A stretch of DNA of 64,000 nucleotides from Chimonanthus salicifolius (taxonomy: Eukaryota > Streptophyta > Magnoliopsida > Laurales > Calycanthaceae): the NCBI GenBank assembly GCA_013350335.1, contig CM023534.1:25873302-25937301 (forward strand), written 5' to 3'. The notes under the pieces are model-generated. The model was not told the origin of the DNA. It ran no database searches and saw only the letters and a list, made by a program, of their open reading frames with translations. Position numbers and translations under genes: made by a program. The number at the start of each line of letters is the position of its first letter. The stretch's first letter is position 1. Positions 1-11,449 of this stretch are shown one piece after another.

Positions 1-678
1 CATGTAATGGGTCTATGGGTCGCCATATCAAAAGCATATTTTTTAATATTTCAGAACAAAAAATTGAGACTTAATGGTTGTTAGCCATCCGATCAAAATC
101 TGACTGCTGAAAATGGATTGTGGCCCTAAGTTTTTATTTTAGAATACTCTACAATCCTAAATTGAATATGTTGAGGTCCACTAACCCACACAATATATTA
201 TATTAAAATCCCAATTAAAACCCTTCTATTCAATCTGATCAAACAACTTCCATTTTGGAGGGATGCTACTTCCCTTGTATAGCTCATCAATCATGGAATT
301 CTAACAGGCTCAAAAACAAACAGCTCAACTAGCATTTTGCAAATTTAATGTGATGGAGGAAGAATGAAATCATGGATGGGTTAATATTATTAACTAATAT
401 CATTGAAATTTCATACATGTTTTTTCATCACCAAAGCAAGATTCTTATGCTACTCAATATAGGCACGGTGAGAATACAGATTACGCCAAGCGCTGACCTT
501 GGTTTCCTCCACAACAGGGTGCTTGAAACAGTCGATATTGCAAAATCCAACGGACCTCATCATATCTCCAAAGCTGCCACCATTTGATTGCAAAAGTCAA
601 GAAAAAATGGTTTGCACATCATATAAAACATATTTCGACAAAAAAGAAACACATGAAAGAAAGAAGCATAAGACACTC
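1..678. other. Gene-free flank
   Basis: No coding exon, RNA gene or repeat that I can recognise. The short open frames here have no recognisable motifs and overlap the 3' flank of the hydrolase pseudogene to the right. Confidence 0.5.
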
Positions 679-2540
679 TTAGCTAGTCCAAGTTTTGTCC
701 AACCGATCAATGCTGTTCCTCAATTTCTCTGGGTGATCGATGCTGCTCCTTGCCTTATCCACACGGTCCACTCTTTTTCGGTTTCTTTCTTATCAGTGCC
801 GACCCATGACTTCTCTCGACGTTCTGTGCTTGGACAAGACTTCTCTCGGTGGTCAGTGCTCGGCCAAGACTTCTCTTTCTGGTCAATGATTGGCGGAGAC
901 TTTTCTCTATCTGGTCTGTGCTCTTCCTAGGGAGGTCCAACTCCAAGTGATCAGAGCTCATCCGAGGAGGGTCTATAATGTTCAGGTTATGACCAGATGT
1001 GCTTCTAATTGGAGTGATTTCTCAATGGCTGAAATGAACTTTCTAAGATGCTGCAAGTACTCCGGGTAGAGTTCCAGGTCACAGTGCTTTCCTCCATTCA
1101 ACCATAGTGGCTCAAACTTCTCTTTACAGAGCTTCCAAAGCTTCTTGCCATGGGGACAATATACAACAGCGTTTGCAGTTCCCTGCAAGCACCAAAAACA
1201 GGTTTTGGGTTGCCTGGAAAGCTAAATTTCTAATTTCCTTCATTGGTGATTATTCAATCTTTTGGAACCCAGATACTGATTGAAGACTTTGGCTTGGCCG
1301 CATCATATTAAATATGGTCACCGATATCCCAATCACCTTCGCATATGCCATTGTTTTTCATCAATATAGGAAGTCCAATATCAGGTTCCACTGTTCTTAG
1401 ACTGAAAATTGCGCTGCTCTGATGAACTTAGTTGTCTCATTTTAACTATTTAATTTGGACCCACCCAATTTAATTAGCACATTCAGTGTGACTTTCGAGC
1501 TAAGGTACAATAAGGCCCAGGATTTGGACAGGACATTAATGAATATGATGCAGCTTGCAAACCATGCTACAGTGGAAGAGAACAATACAGTATATTGTGA
1601 ATCAAAGGTAGATGCAAGTTTCAAGGACTTCACAGTAAATCATAGAGATTGACAAGTGGCTTTTGCAGGTAAAGAGGGGGAAGAATGACAAGCTTGTAAC
1701 TTTTTCTAACAGGTGTCTGGGATTCAAAACTCAGAAAGTCACCAAAAAAAGCTCAAAATGTAAAACTGGTCTCCTGAGCAGAAAATGCAATTAGATTATG
1801 TACGCACTTAAGGTTGCCAAAAATAATAGTCAATGAGGAATTGGATTTTATGGGATCCACGCTGATAAATGAGCATAGTGCATCGTTATTTTGCTGGCTT
1901 CTTCCCACAAAGACTAACTTTGCTTAATCTCACAATCTGTCAATTGACTGACCCAGTTGATTTGTTCATGTATGGTCACAATGGTAACACAAATCATCAA
2001 AGCTGCATCCAATTATGAACAACAGACCTTATATATGTCAAACCAGTATGTACGTTTCACCGGGTACATGACATGGAGGCCAGACAAAATAGCACTGTGC
2101 AGAACAACAGCTCTCAATTGAGGCAAACAAGTTGCTGAGTCCAGCGTAGGACCACTACCAACTGACTGACCATATAAGATAATGTCTTCCTCCTTCACTC
2201 CATATTTCTCTTGGGAACATTTATAAGCAGCCTCAATATCTGCATATGTATTTTGCTCACTCGGCTGCCCAGAAAGACAAGAAAATATCATCTTCAACTT
2301 AACAAGAAAATGCTACTAATAAACATATATAAAACAATTTTTTCCAATGCAAGGTCAAACATTTATAAGCAGCCTCAATATCTGCATATGTATTTTGCTC
2401 ACTCGGCTGCCCAGAAAGACAAGAAAATATCATCTTCAAGTTAACAAGAAAATGCTACTAATAATAAAACAATTTTTTCCAATGCAAGGTCAAACCTTTC
2501 CAGATGAATGTCCATAACCAGAATAGTCATAGCTACGAAT
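679..2540 (-). pseudogene. ABHD17-type alpha/beta serine hydrolase, decayed
   Basis: Minus-strand relic of the plant ABHD17-like hydrolase family; animal members are depalmitoylases, while the plant role is not established. Exon pieces in order are: one ending at 2496 (SYDYSGYGHSSGK, then a GT donor); 2028-2264, an intact 79-codon exon with the nucleophile motif GQSVGSG and the stretch VMYPVKRTYWFDIYK; one starting at 1182 ([20 protein letters not shown], which includes the region of the catalytic His); and a C-terminal tail ending at a TAA at 679-681. The tail holds about four 10-residue repeats of the type EKSxxSTDxx, as in plant members, but they fall in different frames, so frameshifts are present. 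The short exon normally encoding IDKIPLVNCPVLVIH is not recognisable between 1183 and 2027, and I find no N-terminal exon. A piece of the 2028-2264 exon is duplicated upstream. Family assignment is firm; calling it a pseudogene rests on the frameshifts and missing exons. Confidence 0.8.
2221..2496. repeat. 141 bp tandem duplication covering an exon/intron border
   Basis: The segment starting TTTATAAGCAGCC at 2221 recurs at 2362, offset 141 bp, with only a few differences and a small indel. The unit contains the first 44 bp of the hydrolase exon, its acceptor and part of the intron upstream, so the pseudogene carries a second partial exon start. Confidence 0.85.
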
Positions 2541-2549
2541 CACAAGAAA

Positions 2550-3560
2550 TTGGAAGTTCAGTACATTAATCCATTCTGAAGTCTTGATATATTTGATCAC
2601 AGCATAATAAGGATCTGTATACTAGTTTCTGAAACTGGTAATCAGAAAGGAGTCTGTTATATCACATGGCTACTTATATTAAGTCCTTCCACAAACGTCT
2701 ACTCTTTACACATCCTCCTTAGAAAGTTACAGCGACACTGCTGTGAGAAATATGCTGCAAGCAGTACAATTCATAACATTGATAAGAGAAAAGATTCGTA
2801 TCTATTAACAAATCTGACGATCCCAATGAATGATAGAATTATGGGGTTATTTGGAAAGCGAAAGCAAAAACCTTTTGTTTCGATGGTTTTTCAAGGTCAA
2901 GTTGTTAGGCATTTAGGACCATTGGATTTGTTTGGAGGCTTTTTAGTTCATTATTGACTTTTTACAGTATACTTGGACAATATACTGCTTCTTATTCTTT
3001 TGGAAATTGGAATGCTGAAATTTGAGCTCCAACAAACTAATTATATAATATTCACTTAATATTAAAGAAAATTGGAGAATTGCTCACATTATTACCTTTT
3101 AGATATCTTTTAGATTACTTCATGTATTAAATATTTTTTTAGAGAGAACATTTATGAATCTTATGATTCTACGATTTACGATAACAATTTGAGGTTCAAG
3201 ATGTATAACAATTTTATAAGACGATTCAATTTTCACAAGATTGCAAACACACACCAGAACCCAAGTTCAATGACCATAATGTAGCAAAACAAGCTAAGGA
3301 CAAACGTAGTCTTCCTTCTGAAATTGACTGACTGCCAATCATAAGAGGTTTCAAATCAAAATTAAAAAGTACTATTTTAATATCCCTGTTAAATGGAGGA
3401 AAAGAGGGAATAAGCTTCTTTGGATGCAGCAAAGGTACCAAATTTTACAGAAGTAGCAAGCAAGCCAAAACTGCAATGAGGTTAAATTACTCTAAAATAC
3501 TGAATTATAGCTTTTGATTTTGAAATTTGGCATGGTAATATTTCCTTTAGTGTAGGAAGA
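2550..3560. other. Gene-free stretch with a possible hAT fragment
   Basis: No gene seen. Positions about 3145-3190 (GAATCTTATGATTCTACGAT and following) resemble the subterminal region of the non-autonomous hAT elements at 9827-10888 and 15541-16920. No terminus or target duplication is visible, so this would be a truncated remnant at most. Confidence 0.35.
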
Positions 3561-4142
3561 GATGTCAAGAATCCTTGATCCATTCCCCGGATCAATTAAT
3601 CTCCCTTATGTTTTCAATTCAGACACTTGAATTGAGTCATTGAAATTATGAACGCAAAGTCTTTCACCATTCTTTCTGTAGTACCTAGGCAAGTAATTGA
3701 CCAGTTCAATTACCTCGGCTGATTTGGGGAGAAGCCAGGCTAAGAGAAGAGGCAAGGTCGAATGGCGAACAGATCTGGGATAATGCCCAGATTCAGGTGA
3801 AGCACATGGCTGGAAGTGACGGAATATGCCTGGGATAAAGCTCAGGTTCCATTGAGTCGTTGGGTCCTGCAACAACGGCAGAGGAAGATAATGCCTGCAA
3901 CTGAGGCAGGGAGTAGGGAGTAGAAGATAGAGAAGAGAAGAAGATAGATGAAAAATACAATTGATTTTTTAATTCATTATTTCAAAGTGTCATTCTCGTT
4001 TGACATATATATAAATATGGAAGTGAACTAGGAAGCCTAATAAGACTAGATTTAGAAAATACAATGAAGCTGCCTAAAATAAAATAAGTTAAACTATCAA
4101 CGTGGGGTCCACGTGATTAGAGCCTTCGTGTGTCCTACATCA
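3560..4142 (-). mobile_element. Truncated Gypsy-like relic with one LTR
   Basis: Positions about 3892-4142 resemble the LTRs at 5051-5431 and 7158-7514: a GCCTGCAACT start, an A-rich middle and a TGTCCTACATCA end. The flanking internal sequence (about 3560-3891) contains GGGATAATGCCCAGATT, also found inside the 5051-7514 element near 7090. Only one LTR is present, so the element is truncated. The left limit is approximate. Confidence 0.55.
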
Positions 4143-4378
4143 CTTGCTGAGAGGTGAGGCAGATTTTAGTTGCTCCCTATCCAGGTATCCAGAGGAAGAT
4201 GTAAATCATCTCTTTGTTAATTGTCATGCCACCTGGAGTTTATAGGATAATTTTGCTAACCGTATTAGGCATTCCGTCGGTCTTCGAGAGAACCTGCATC
4301 AGTTTAGTGGGATCATGGTTTCTTTCAAAGCTTAAGCCTAGGATGAAGGCAGCACTGGAACACAATCCCAGCTGCCAA
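4143..4378 (+). pseudogene. L1-type LINE, zinc-knuckle (zf-RVT) part, left piece
   Basis: Translation gives CSLSRYPEEDVNHLFVNCHA and TWSL, matching the zf-RVT segment (Cys, Cys, HLF, Cys pattern) that lies between reverse transcriptase and RNase H in plant L1 LINEs. Stops interrupt it. The reading continues at 13956 once the hAT complex and one TGTRACAA copy are removed, giving AANVTIPPTILWTLWNER across the join. This is therefore the left half of the LINE ending near 14785. Confidence 0.75.
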
Positions 4379-5050
4379 TGTAACAAATTCTACCTGATAT
4401 TTTTTATTTTACCACGAAAATATCGGCGAAATAATGTTTTCGCATTAAAAACGCTGATATTAACACCACTTGCTACTTTTAACGGTAATTTATCATTAAT
4501 ATCACTTTTTAACGTGAGAAACAAGTAATATTGTGTTTCCCACAATTTTGCACACGCACGCGTTGAGGTGAAGACACGAACACACGGTTACTCACAGAGA
4601 CACGGACGAAACTTAAAGTCTTAACTTAAACCCCCAACTCTTAATTTTCCCAAGGGTTTCAACTTTCAACTTTCAAAGGGTTCCCATCTTCTCTGTTTCT
4701 AGTTCTCTACCTCTTGCTCTCTGCCTCTCTCTATCTCAACCATCACCTGATGCCCATCACCCGAAGCTTATCGCCATCAACACTCTCTCTCGTTGCTCGT
4801 TCCTCTGGCTGCTCTTTCACTCACTCTTCTCTCTACACTCTCGCTCCGTCGTTAACAGAGGCACTCACACAATATCCATCCATATGCCTCAGCTCCTCCT
4901 CAGCCCTTTCATCTGAAGTCACTGAGCTCATTTCTTCTTCCTTTATTTGTAGCCACCCAATCCCGAGTCAGTCTCGACGATTCATCTAGGAACAAAGGTA
5001 AAATCCCTAATTTAGTTGATTTTTTTTTTTGAAATGGTTCATATATATAT

Positions 5051-5431
5051 TGATGCAGGAGCACGCCTGCAACTAGGCAGGAAGAAATAGAAAATATGCA
5101 TGTAGCTATACAGATGAAGAAGAAACGAAGAAGATAAGGAAACGACTATGCCTTGTTCAATTTCATTGAATATTCATTGTGTGTTATTTATTACAATTGA
5201 TTCCCTTCTTTAAATAAAAGGGGAAACCTAAGAAAAGAAACTTAAATAAATTAGGAAACTTCCAAATTATTCTAAAACGGAAAATAACAAATCCTAATCT
5301 TATCTTAGATTCCTAAACCAACAAGGAAAGCGACCGACCTGGCTTTCTTGTTAAACAAGAACTCTAAAACTAAAAATAATAAAATACGAAAATAGTAAAT
5401 ACTCCTTGGAAGCTCTGTGTCCCCTACATCA
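5051..5431 (-). repeat. Left LTR of the Gypsy-like element
   Basis: Begins TGATGCAGGAG and ends CCCTACATCA. It carries about 24 bp near 5108-5131 that the right LTR lacks; otherwise the two differ at scattered bases. Confidence 0.9.
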
Positions 5432-7157
5432 GTCCCCCAGTCTTGAAAATAACTCGTCCTCGAGTTGAAATCAGCAAAAGCACAAGGCACCAAATAAAGA
5501 TGAAGACCAAGGCCGTAGATGCAAATGATAAAGCTTGTAACTGCACAATCTTCAAGGCACTGACGATTAGAGCATTCTTTCTGTGGGACGAAGAAACCAA
5601 GGACTGTAAACGGGCTCAAGCATGAACGAACCAAGCTGATCGCAAAGGGGTCGTTATATGGCACTAGAGTGACAACACAGTCCTGAGGGTCTGTAGGACA
5701 AGGCACCAATGAGGGGATAAGAGGTGAGCAGGATAATGTACGAATAACCATAGATGAATTCTTGGTCTCCGTAAAGGGATCAGGTTTGGGTATAAGAGAG
5801 GGTTGAGTAATTGGCGGTGGTGGAGGTGTTGATATTGGTGGTGGTGGTGGTGGTGGTGGTGGAGGTTCAATACTTGCCGGTTGCATCGACTGCGGTGTCA
5901 GGCAACACAACTGGTTCTGTCTCCAACACAGGCAGAGTCTATGGGGTCACGACTTCTGGAGAGGCAGGCATGAACTCCAGTGGTGACTCTGGAGGAGTCG
6001 GCACGCAACTCTAGGAAGAGAGCACGTATTTCGAGATTTTGGCCTACCTTCGTCGTGTTTCTGTATTTTCTGCCGTGTAATATTTTCTAAATTCTTGTAA
6101 AAAATCTTGAAATTCAAATCGCATGTCAGAGATAACTTCAGAGATAAACTTGGATTTAAATTCATTGAACTCAGATTCACTGAGATATTGATCACCATTG
6201 TTGTTGGATACTATCAGGTCGACTTGATGTGGGGGAAATCAGATAGAGGTGCCACGGGGTCCAAGACACGACGATTGGAGCGGGCAACTGGTTTAATGGA
6301 TGGGTGAGGTGGGATCCACGAGGAGGACATAGATTTAAGTGCAAGAAAGTGGAAACAAGTGAAATGTTTAAATGGGCACAAACTTGTGGGTAAATGGGTG
6401 ACTGAAATTGGGAAAGGGTTATTGGTTTGAGAGTCACGTGTGTAGAAGGAAAGGGCTAAAGACTGACAGACGTGGGATATAAGTTATGCGCACGAGGTTA
6501 GGGCTTTAAGACATGAAGGCGAATTAAACTTAAAAGGGTGGGGTTGGCACATGTGATGCGATGGGTTTAGGCTAAAAGTTAGGGCTGCAGCATACAAATG
6601 GGTTATATGAATTAGAAGAGCGGCAGGAAGCAAAGGGATGAGAAGAAGAGGAAAAAACAGCGAAAGAGAAAGAACTAGAGGAAGAAGAAGAGGAAAAGGA
6701 AGGGATGTCGCTAGAAGGAGAGGGAAAGAGGAGGGAAAGTGGAAGGAAATGGATACCTGGCTTGGGAGGATGCGAAACAAGGGGCGGCAGAAGAGGGAGA
6801 TACTCCCAGAGGCTGCGGCGGAAGTATGAGTGAGAGAAGGAAGAGTTGCGAAAGCGAAAGAAAGGAGGGAGAAGAAGGGGGGGAAAAAAGGAAAAGGGAT
6901 TAGCGATTCTGCAGCTGAAAAGAGGGAAACAACGAGTGGAAGAGATACACTCGGGATCAAGCCCAAGTTCGTGAAGACGACAACTGAAACAAGCCAGCGA
7001 TGAAGGTATGGTTGTTTGCTCTTTTTTTTTTTTTGGTTATTTTGTTTTTTTGAAGGGAGGATGATGGGGATTCGGATGGCAGATCTTACCTGGGATAATG
7101 CCCAGATTTGGCGATTGCAAAAAGATGATGGGGGTCGAGATTAGGCTATGAACCAAT

Positions 7158-7514
7158 TGATGCGGGAGCACGCCTGCAACTAGGCAAGAAGAGATAGAAA
7201 ATATGCCTGTAGGAAGATAAGGAAAAGGCTATGCCTTGTTCAATTTCATTGAATATTCATTGTGTGTTATTTATTACAATCGATTCCCTCCTTTAAATAA
7301 AAGGGAGAAACCTAAGAAAAGAAACTTAAATAAACTAGGAAACTTCCTACTTATTCTAAAACGGAAATAACAAATCCTAATCTTATCTTAGATTGCTAAA
7401 CCAATAAGGAAAGTCACCGACCTGGCTTTCTTGTTAAACCAGAACTCTAAAAATAAAAATAATAAAATACGAAAATAGTAAATACTCCTTGGAAGCTATG
7501 CGTGTCCTACATCA
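7158..7514 (-). repeat. Right LTR of the Gypsy-like element
   Basis: Begins TGATGCGGGAG and ends GTCCTACATCA, followed directly by the TATAT duplication. Partner of 5051-5431. Confidence 0.9.
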
Positions 7515-7998
7515 TATATAATAAAAGATAGAGAGCACCAGAGGTGCAAAACGACATACCTAATTCAGTTGATTTTACTTTCATTGTTGGGACTTGGGAG
7601 GGTTAATCTTTCGAGCACCAAATATGAATGACAAAATGACAAAATGATTTTTTAATATTTTTATAAATTCAAAACCATCTCATTTTCTTCAAATAATTTT
7701 ATTAAAATTTTAAACCCACCCATCTCTCTCTCTTACTCTCTGCAGAAGAGCAATGATGCTCTTATTTTATTTAATGTTAATTAACTACATTAATCTCCCA
7801 TTTTTCAAGTGGACTGGAGACTTGGAGAGTTACCTTTGGTTTATCTTATGTTCTTTGATATTGATAATTTGATATATGAATGCTCACTTAAGCTTGTGAT
7901 TTCTTATTTTGAGTTGATTAATTAAAATGTACCTTTATTATTTTCTAAAATTTATATTCATATTTTTTCTAGATCTTTGTTTTAACTTTCCATCGAAA

Positions 7999-8235
7999 AT
8001 GCCTCGACAAAAAGATGAATTCATATGGAGAGGAATTTGGGTGCAATATAAAATAAAGTGTAAATTTTGTGAAGTTGCTTTTGGTGGTGGTATCACTCGC
8101 TTTAGAAATCATCTTGCAAAAAGAACATTGCACTGATGTCAAAATGTGTGACAAAGTTCCGGAGAATATTTGTGAAATAACAAAGGATGCCATAGAAATT
8201 AAAGAGAGAAAAAAGACAGAGGAAGCATTGTCACA
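7999..8235 (+). pseudogene. hAT transposase N-terminus with BED-type zinc finger
   Basis: Starts MPRQKDEFIW; the finger region reads IKCKFCEVAFGGGITRFRNH, giving the Cys-x2-Cys and first His of a BED finger. A stop follows LAKRTLH, but a neighbouring frame continues with DVKMCDKVPENICEITKDA up to EEALSQ, so there is a frameshift. At 8236 the hAT sequence abruptly switches to the inverted 3' end of the element, so this half-gene is cut from its catalytic part. Confidence 0.75.
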
Positions 8236-11200
8236 GATATCGTTCTCCTGATATTAACCGCAACTGTTAATAACGGGATATTTTCAAATTCTCGAGTTTT
8301 TAACAGGAAAATCTCGCGGAAAATATAAATATTTAGAAAATAATAATAATAATAATAAATATAATAAGTAAATAATTCTCATCTAACATTTCTTGACTAA
8401 AAAATATCATACAAATCTATATGAGTTCATGTTAAATATCATATCAAAGTCATCCAATATTAAAATAAGATTAAAAAACACAATCATCTACCAAGAAAGC
8501 CTAATTTGATGTGTCAAAACTTTCAATTAACAAACCATCAAAAGTTAATAGTAACATCCAAGGTCAATAAAGCCATCATTGTTCTATGAAATCCAAATTT
8601 TCTACGCCCTCAAGCTCCTCAAGAGAAAGTGATGCACCATGTTCATCATCATCACTAGAATATTGATTTTCTTCATTCAAACCATCAAATGGATTAATCT
8701 CATCAGGTGAAATGGCCTTAGAGTCATTAAACAATTTCTCCTCTGATGTCCTTTTTCATAAGTAAATTCACTTTCACATAAACCAATCTTGAAGCTTTTC
8801 TGGATCAAGTTTGTTCCTCCTTTTCGAATAAGTTGATTCAAAAACGCTCCAAGTGCACTCACATGCTGATGCACTACATGGTTAACTCATGATTTTTATT
8901 GTAGTGGACTTCAAATTTGGAATTGAAGTTCCAAATAACTCCCACCAAAGCCCTAAGTAATTAAAAGAATTAGATACACCTTACAAGATACAATTAATAT
9001 AAACTATAAAATACTAAATCAAAATTAAATTACGAAAACAAATGAAAAGAAACTTACTATGATGAGATGATTGTATCATTTCATTTGACATCGCTCCTCC
9101 AAAATTTTTTGGATCTCTAGAATGATAAGAGACAACTCTCTAAATGTTTCTCTCGTCTCTCCTCTCGGTGCCATTTTCGTGATAATTTTATCGAGGCCAT
9201 CTCTGATGTCTAAATCTGGACTTATAATGTTCTCATAAAATAACTTAGGATGAAAATATACAGCAACAGCATGTAAAGGACTATGCAAATTTTTTTTTCC
9301 AACACTGATCTATTATGTTCAAAATTTCCATGCATTTATCTTCATCATCAGGATTTGGATAGACTTTTAATGGTTGTTATTGAACAATTAAATCTTTCAT
9401 ACAAGTAACCCATTGTAGATCCATCACCATCTACCATTCTCAATACTTTAACAAGAGCTTCAACAATTTAGATTACATTCTTTCCACCAGCCCAAAATTC
9501 ATCACCACGTAAAATGTCTGTCATCAATCTCAATGCATCCTCTTGACTCAAAACAGATTGTAAACAAATGAATTGAGTTGCAAACCTTGTAGTGGCTAGC
9601 CTTTGCAACTCTCTTCCTTTAGTATGTACCCTTAACAAATCAAGGACATGTTGATACCAATACAAAAACTTAACAACTCTTCAAGCATTGTCCATGTAAG
9701 GCTTCACATGTGGCAATTTGTCAATGTCTTCCAACATTAAATCAATACAATGTGCAACATATTGTATCTTGAAAATATTTTGATACTCATTTTCAAGTAT
9801 ATCTCCTGCAGATGTATAGTTTGACGGAAGGTGGTTAAATCGTACGAGTCGCGAGTCGACTCGTATGATTCAACTCAACTAGCAGGGTCGAACGATTCAA
9901 ATCGCATCATAAATCAGTACTTTCATAAAATCATACGATTTTAGGGTTAACTCGCAAATCGTATGAATCACTCGTTAAATCGTAGAATCGTTCGATTCTG
10001 TCGAGAAAGGAAGAAAGAGGAGAATCAAGAGGAGGAAGAAGAAGAAAAAGAAAAAGGTGAGAAAAAGGAGGAAGAATCTAAGACTTGCGTACCTTTGTTT
10101 CTCTTCTATCTACTTCTTCGTTTCAGTGTTTCGTCTCTACCTTTTCCTTCTTTCAATCTGCCGTTTCCGCCTCTATTTTTCTTTCTTTCTATCTGTCGTT
10201 TCCGCCTCTCTTTTTTCTTTCCTCTATTTGTTGTTTTCGCCTCTCTTTCATTCACTCACAGAGCTCTTTCCTTCAGTCACTCAAAGAGTCACGGGTAGGT
10301 CTCCCTTTAGTGCGTGACTTTCTTATTTTAAGTCGAAACAGTGACCCCTTCCACTACCCTCTTTTAAGTCGAAAATATGACAGGGCTCTAAGTTTTGACA
10401 TTATTCACATGACTTTTTTTATACACTAGTTTTATATTTTTAATTTTTATCAGTTTTCTATTTTAATTAAAAAATATCTTTTATTTTTAATCTTTTATAT
10501 CTATTTTGAATTTTTTTAAAAAACTCTAATTTTTTATTTTTTTAATTATTTGATGAATGCTAATAAAATTTATTTAAATGCCTTTACTTCATCTATTAAT
10601 TTTTTAAATTTATCAGTATTTAATATTTAAATTTTAATCTCGTATTAATATTTTCTCTTTTTATAAGATTTTTTTTTGAGAATTTAGATAATAGAAATTT
10701 TACATATTTATTTATATATTATGAAGAATTGAAAAATAATCTTATCATTCTATGTCATGTGCTCATATTATATGTAATTATAGTATAAATAATAATTTTA
10801 GAAAAAATATTATGAATCTTACGATTCTACGATTTACGGTTCACAACCCTAAACCGATTCACGATACAATTCGAGTTTGGCAACCTTGGTTTGACCATTG
10901 TCTGTAACAAATTGCACCACATTTTTTGGTCTAATCTCATCAATCACAGAAGATATAAAATCAGCACTGAAAGCCTCACTTTTAATATTCCCCTATGCAC
11001 ATATAGACTTAAAGAAAATTGTGCCTTGTGGACAAGTTACTAAGCAATTAATATAAGGCTGATTCTTCATATTTGTCCATGTGTCGGACATAATTGTGTA
11101 TCCACGTGTCTTCCAATTCTTGCTTATATCATTTACATATGATATTGTCACATCTTTCACCATTTTCAACAATTTAGTCCTTAATGTTTCACTACTAGGA

Positions 11201-11437
11201 GGGCTATAGGTGGGCCCATATCTTGCAATGGTTTGGAGTGCTTCTTTATATTCTTCAGACCTCAACAAATTAAAAGAGAGGTTGTTCATCACCATGCTTC
11301 TACATAACAAATTGTCAACATAATCCTTGTCATATCTCTTAATCATCGTATCAACCAATTGTTATCCTGATGAAGGTGCAAAAGCGACAGATGATGTTAA
11401 ACTTTCACATGTGCAAACAAATCCAATAGACGTCCCA
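8236..11437 (-). pseudogene. hAT transposase 3' half, inverted copy
   Basis: Reading the minus strand from 11437 leftward gives a DUF659-type hAT transposase: KRYDKDYVDNLLCRSMVMNN, then the DUF659 core with SDTW (10993-11358), the RNase-H-fold section near 9468-9800, the C-terminal ASACE-type dimerisation region near 8860 and an acidic SSDDDEH tail near 8650. It ends in the element's 3' terminus at 8236. Stops and frameshifts break it throughout, and a 1062 bp hAT element (9827-10888) interrupts it. It is the mirror image of 11797-13947. No BED finger is present on this copy. Confidence 0.8.
9827..10888. mobile_element. Non-autonomous hAT element
   Basis: Flanked by the 8 bp duplications GTTTGACG (9819-9826) and GTTTGACC (10889-10896). 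The empty site is seen in the mirror-image arm near 12333 (GGGTCAAAC). Terminal inverted repeats are GAAGGTGGTTAAATC against CAAGGTTGCCAAACTC. Subterminal regions repeat TACGA/TCGTA motifs (for example TCGTACGAGTCGCGAGTCGA). The interior is pyrimidine-rich (10090-10280) and has no transposase. Same family as 15541-16920. Confidence 0.85.
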
Positions 11438-11449
11438 CTTCCTTTTAAT

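Larger units (their letters stand above)
5051..7514 (-). mobile_element. Non-autonomous Gypsy-like LTR retrotransposon
   Basis: Two direct LTRs (5051-5431 and 7158-7514), both TGATG...CATCA, are flanked by the 5 bp duplication TATAT (5046-5050, 7515-7519). The minus orientation is inferred from a polypurine tract beside the left LTR (minus reading GACTGGGGGAC) and a weak initiator-Met primer site beside the right LTR (minus TGGTTCATAGC against the usual TGGTATCAGAGC). The 1.7 kb interior has no protease, reverse transcriptase or integrase motif. It holds a GGT-rich tract (5814-5866) and a purine-rich block (6600-6960). The element must have been mobilised in trans. It sits in the 5' part of the hAT complex. 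Confidence 0.85.

Noticed and set aside
3606..3875. 89-codon minus-strand ORF
   Set aside because: Lies in the internal remnant of a Gypsy-like relic; no motif.
5305..5910. Proline-rich 201-codon minus-strand ORF
   Set aside because: It comes from a GGT/ACC microsatellite and runs into the LTR; no family resemblance.
6484..6966. 160-codon minus-strand ORF
   Set aside because: Low-complexity translation of a purine-rich block in the non-autonomous LTR element.
10057..10429. Overlapping plus-strand ORFs rich in Phe, Leu and Ser
   Set aside because: Translation of the pyrimidine-rich core of a non-autonomous hAT element.
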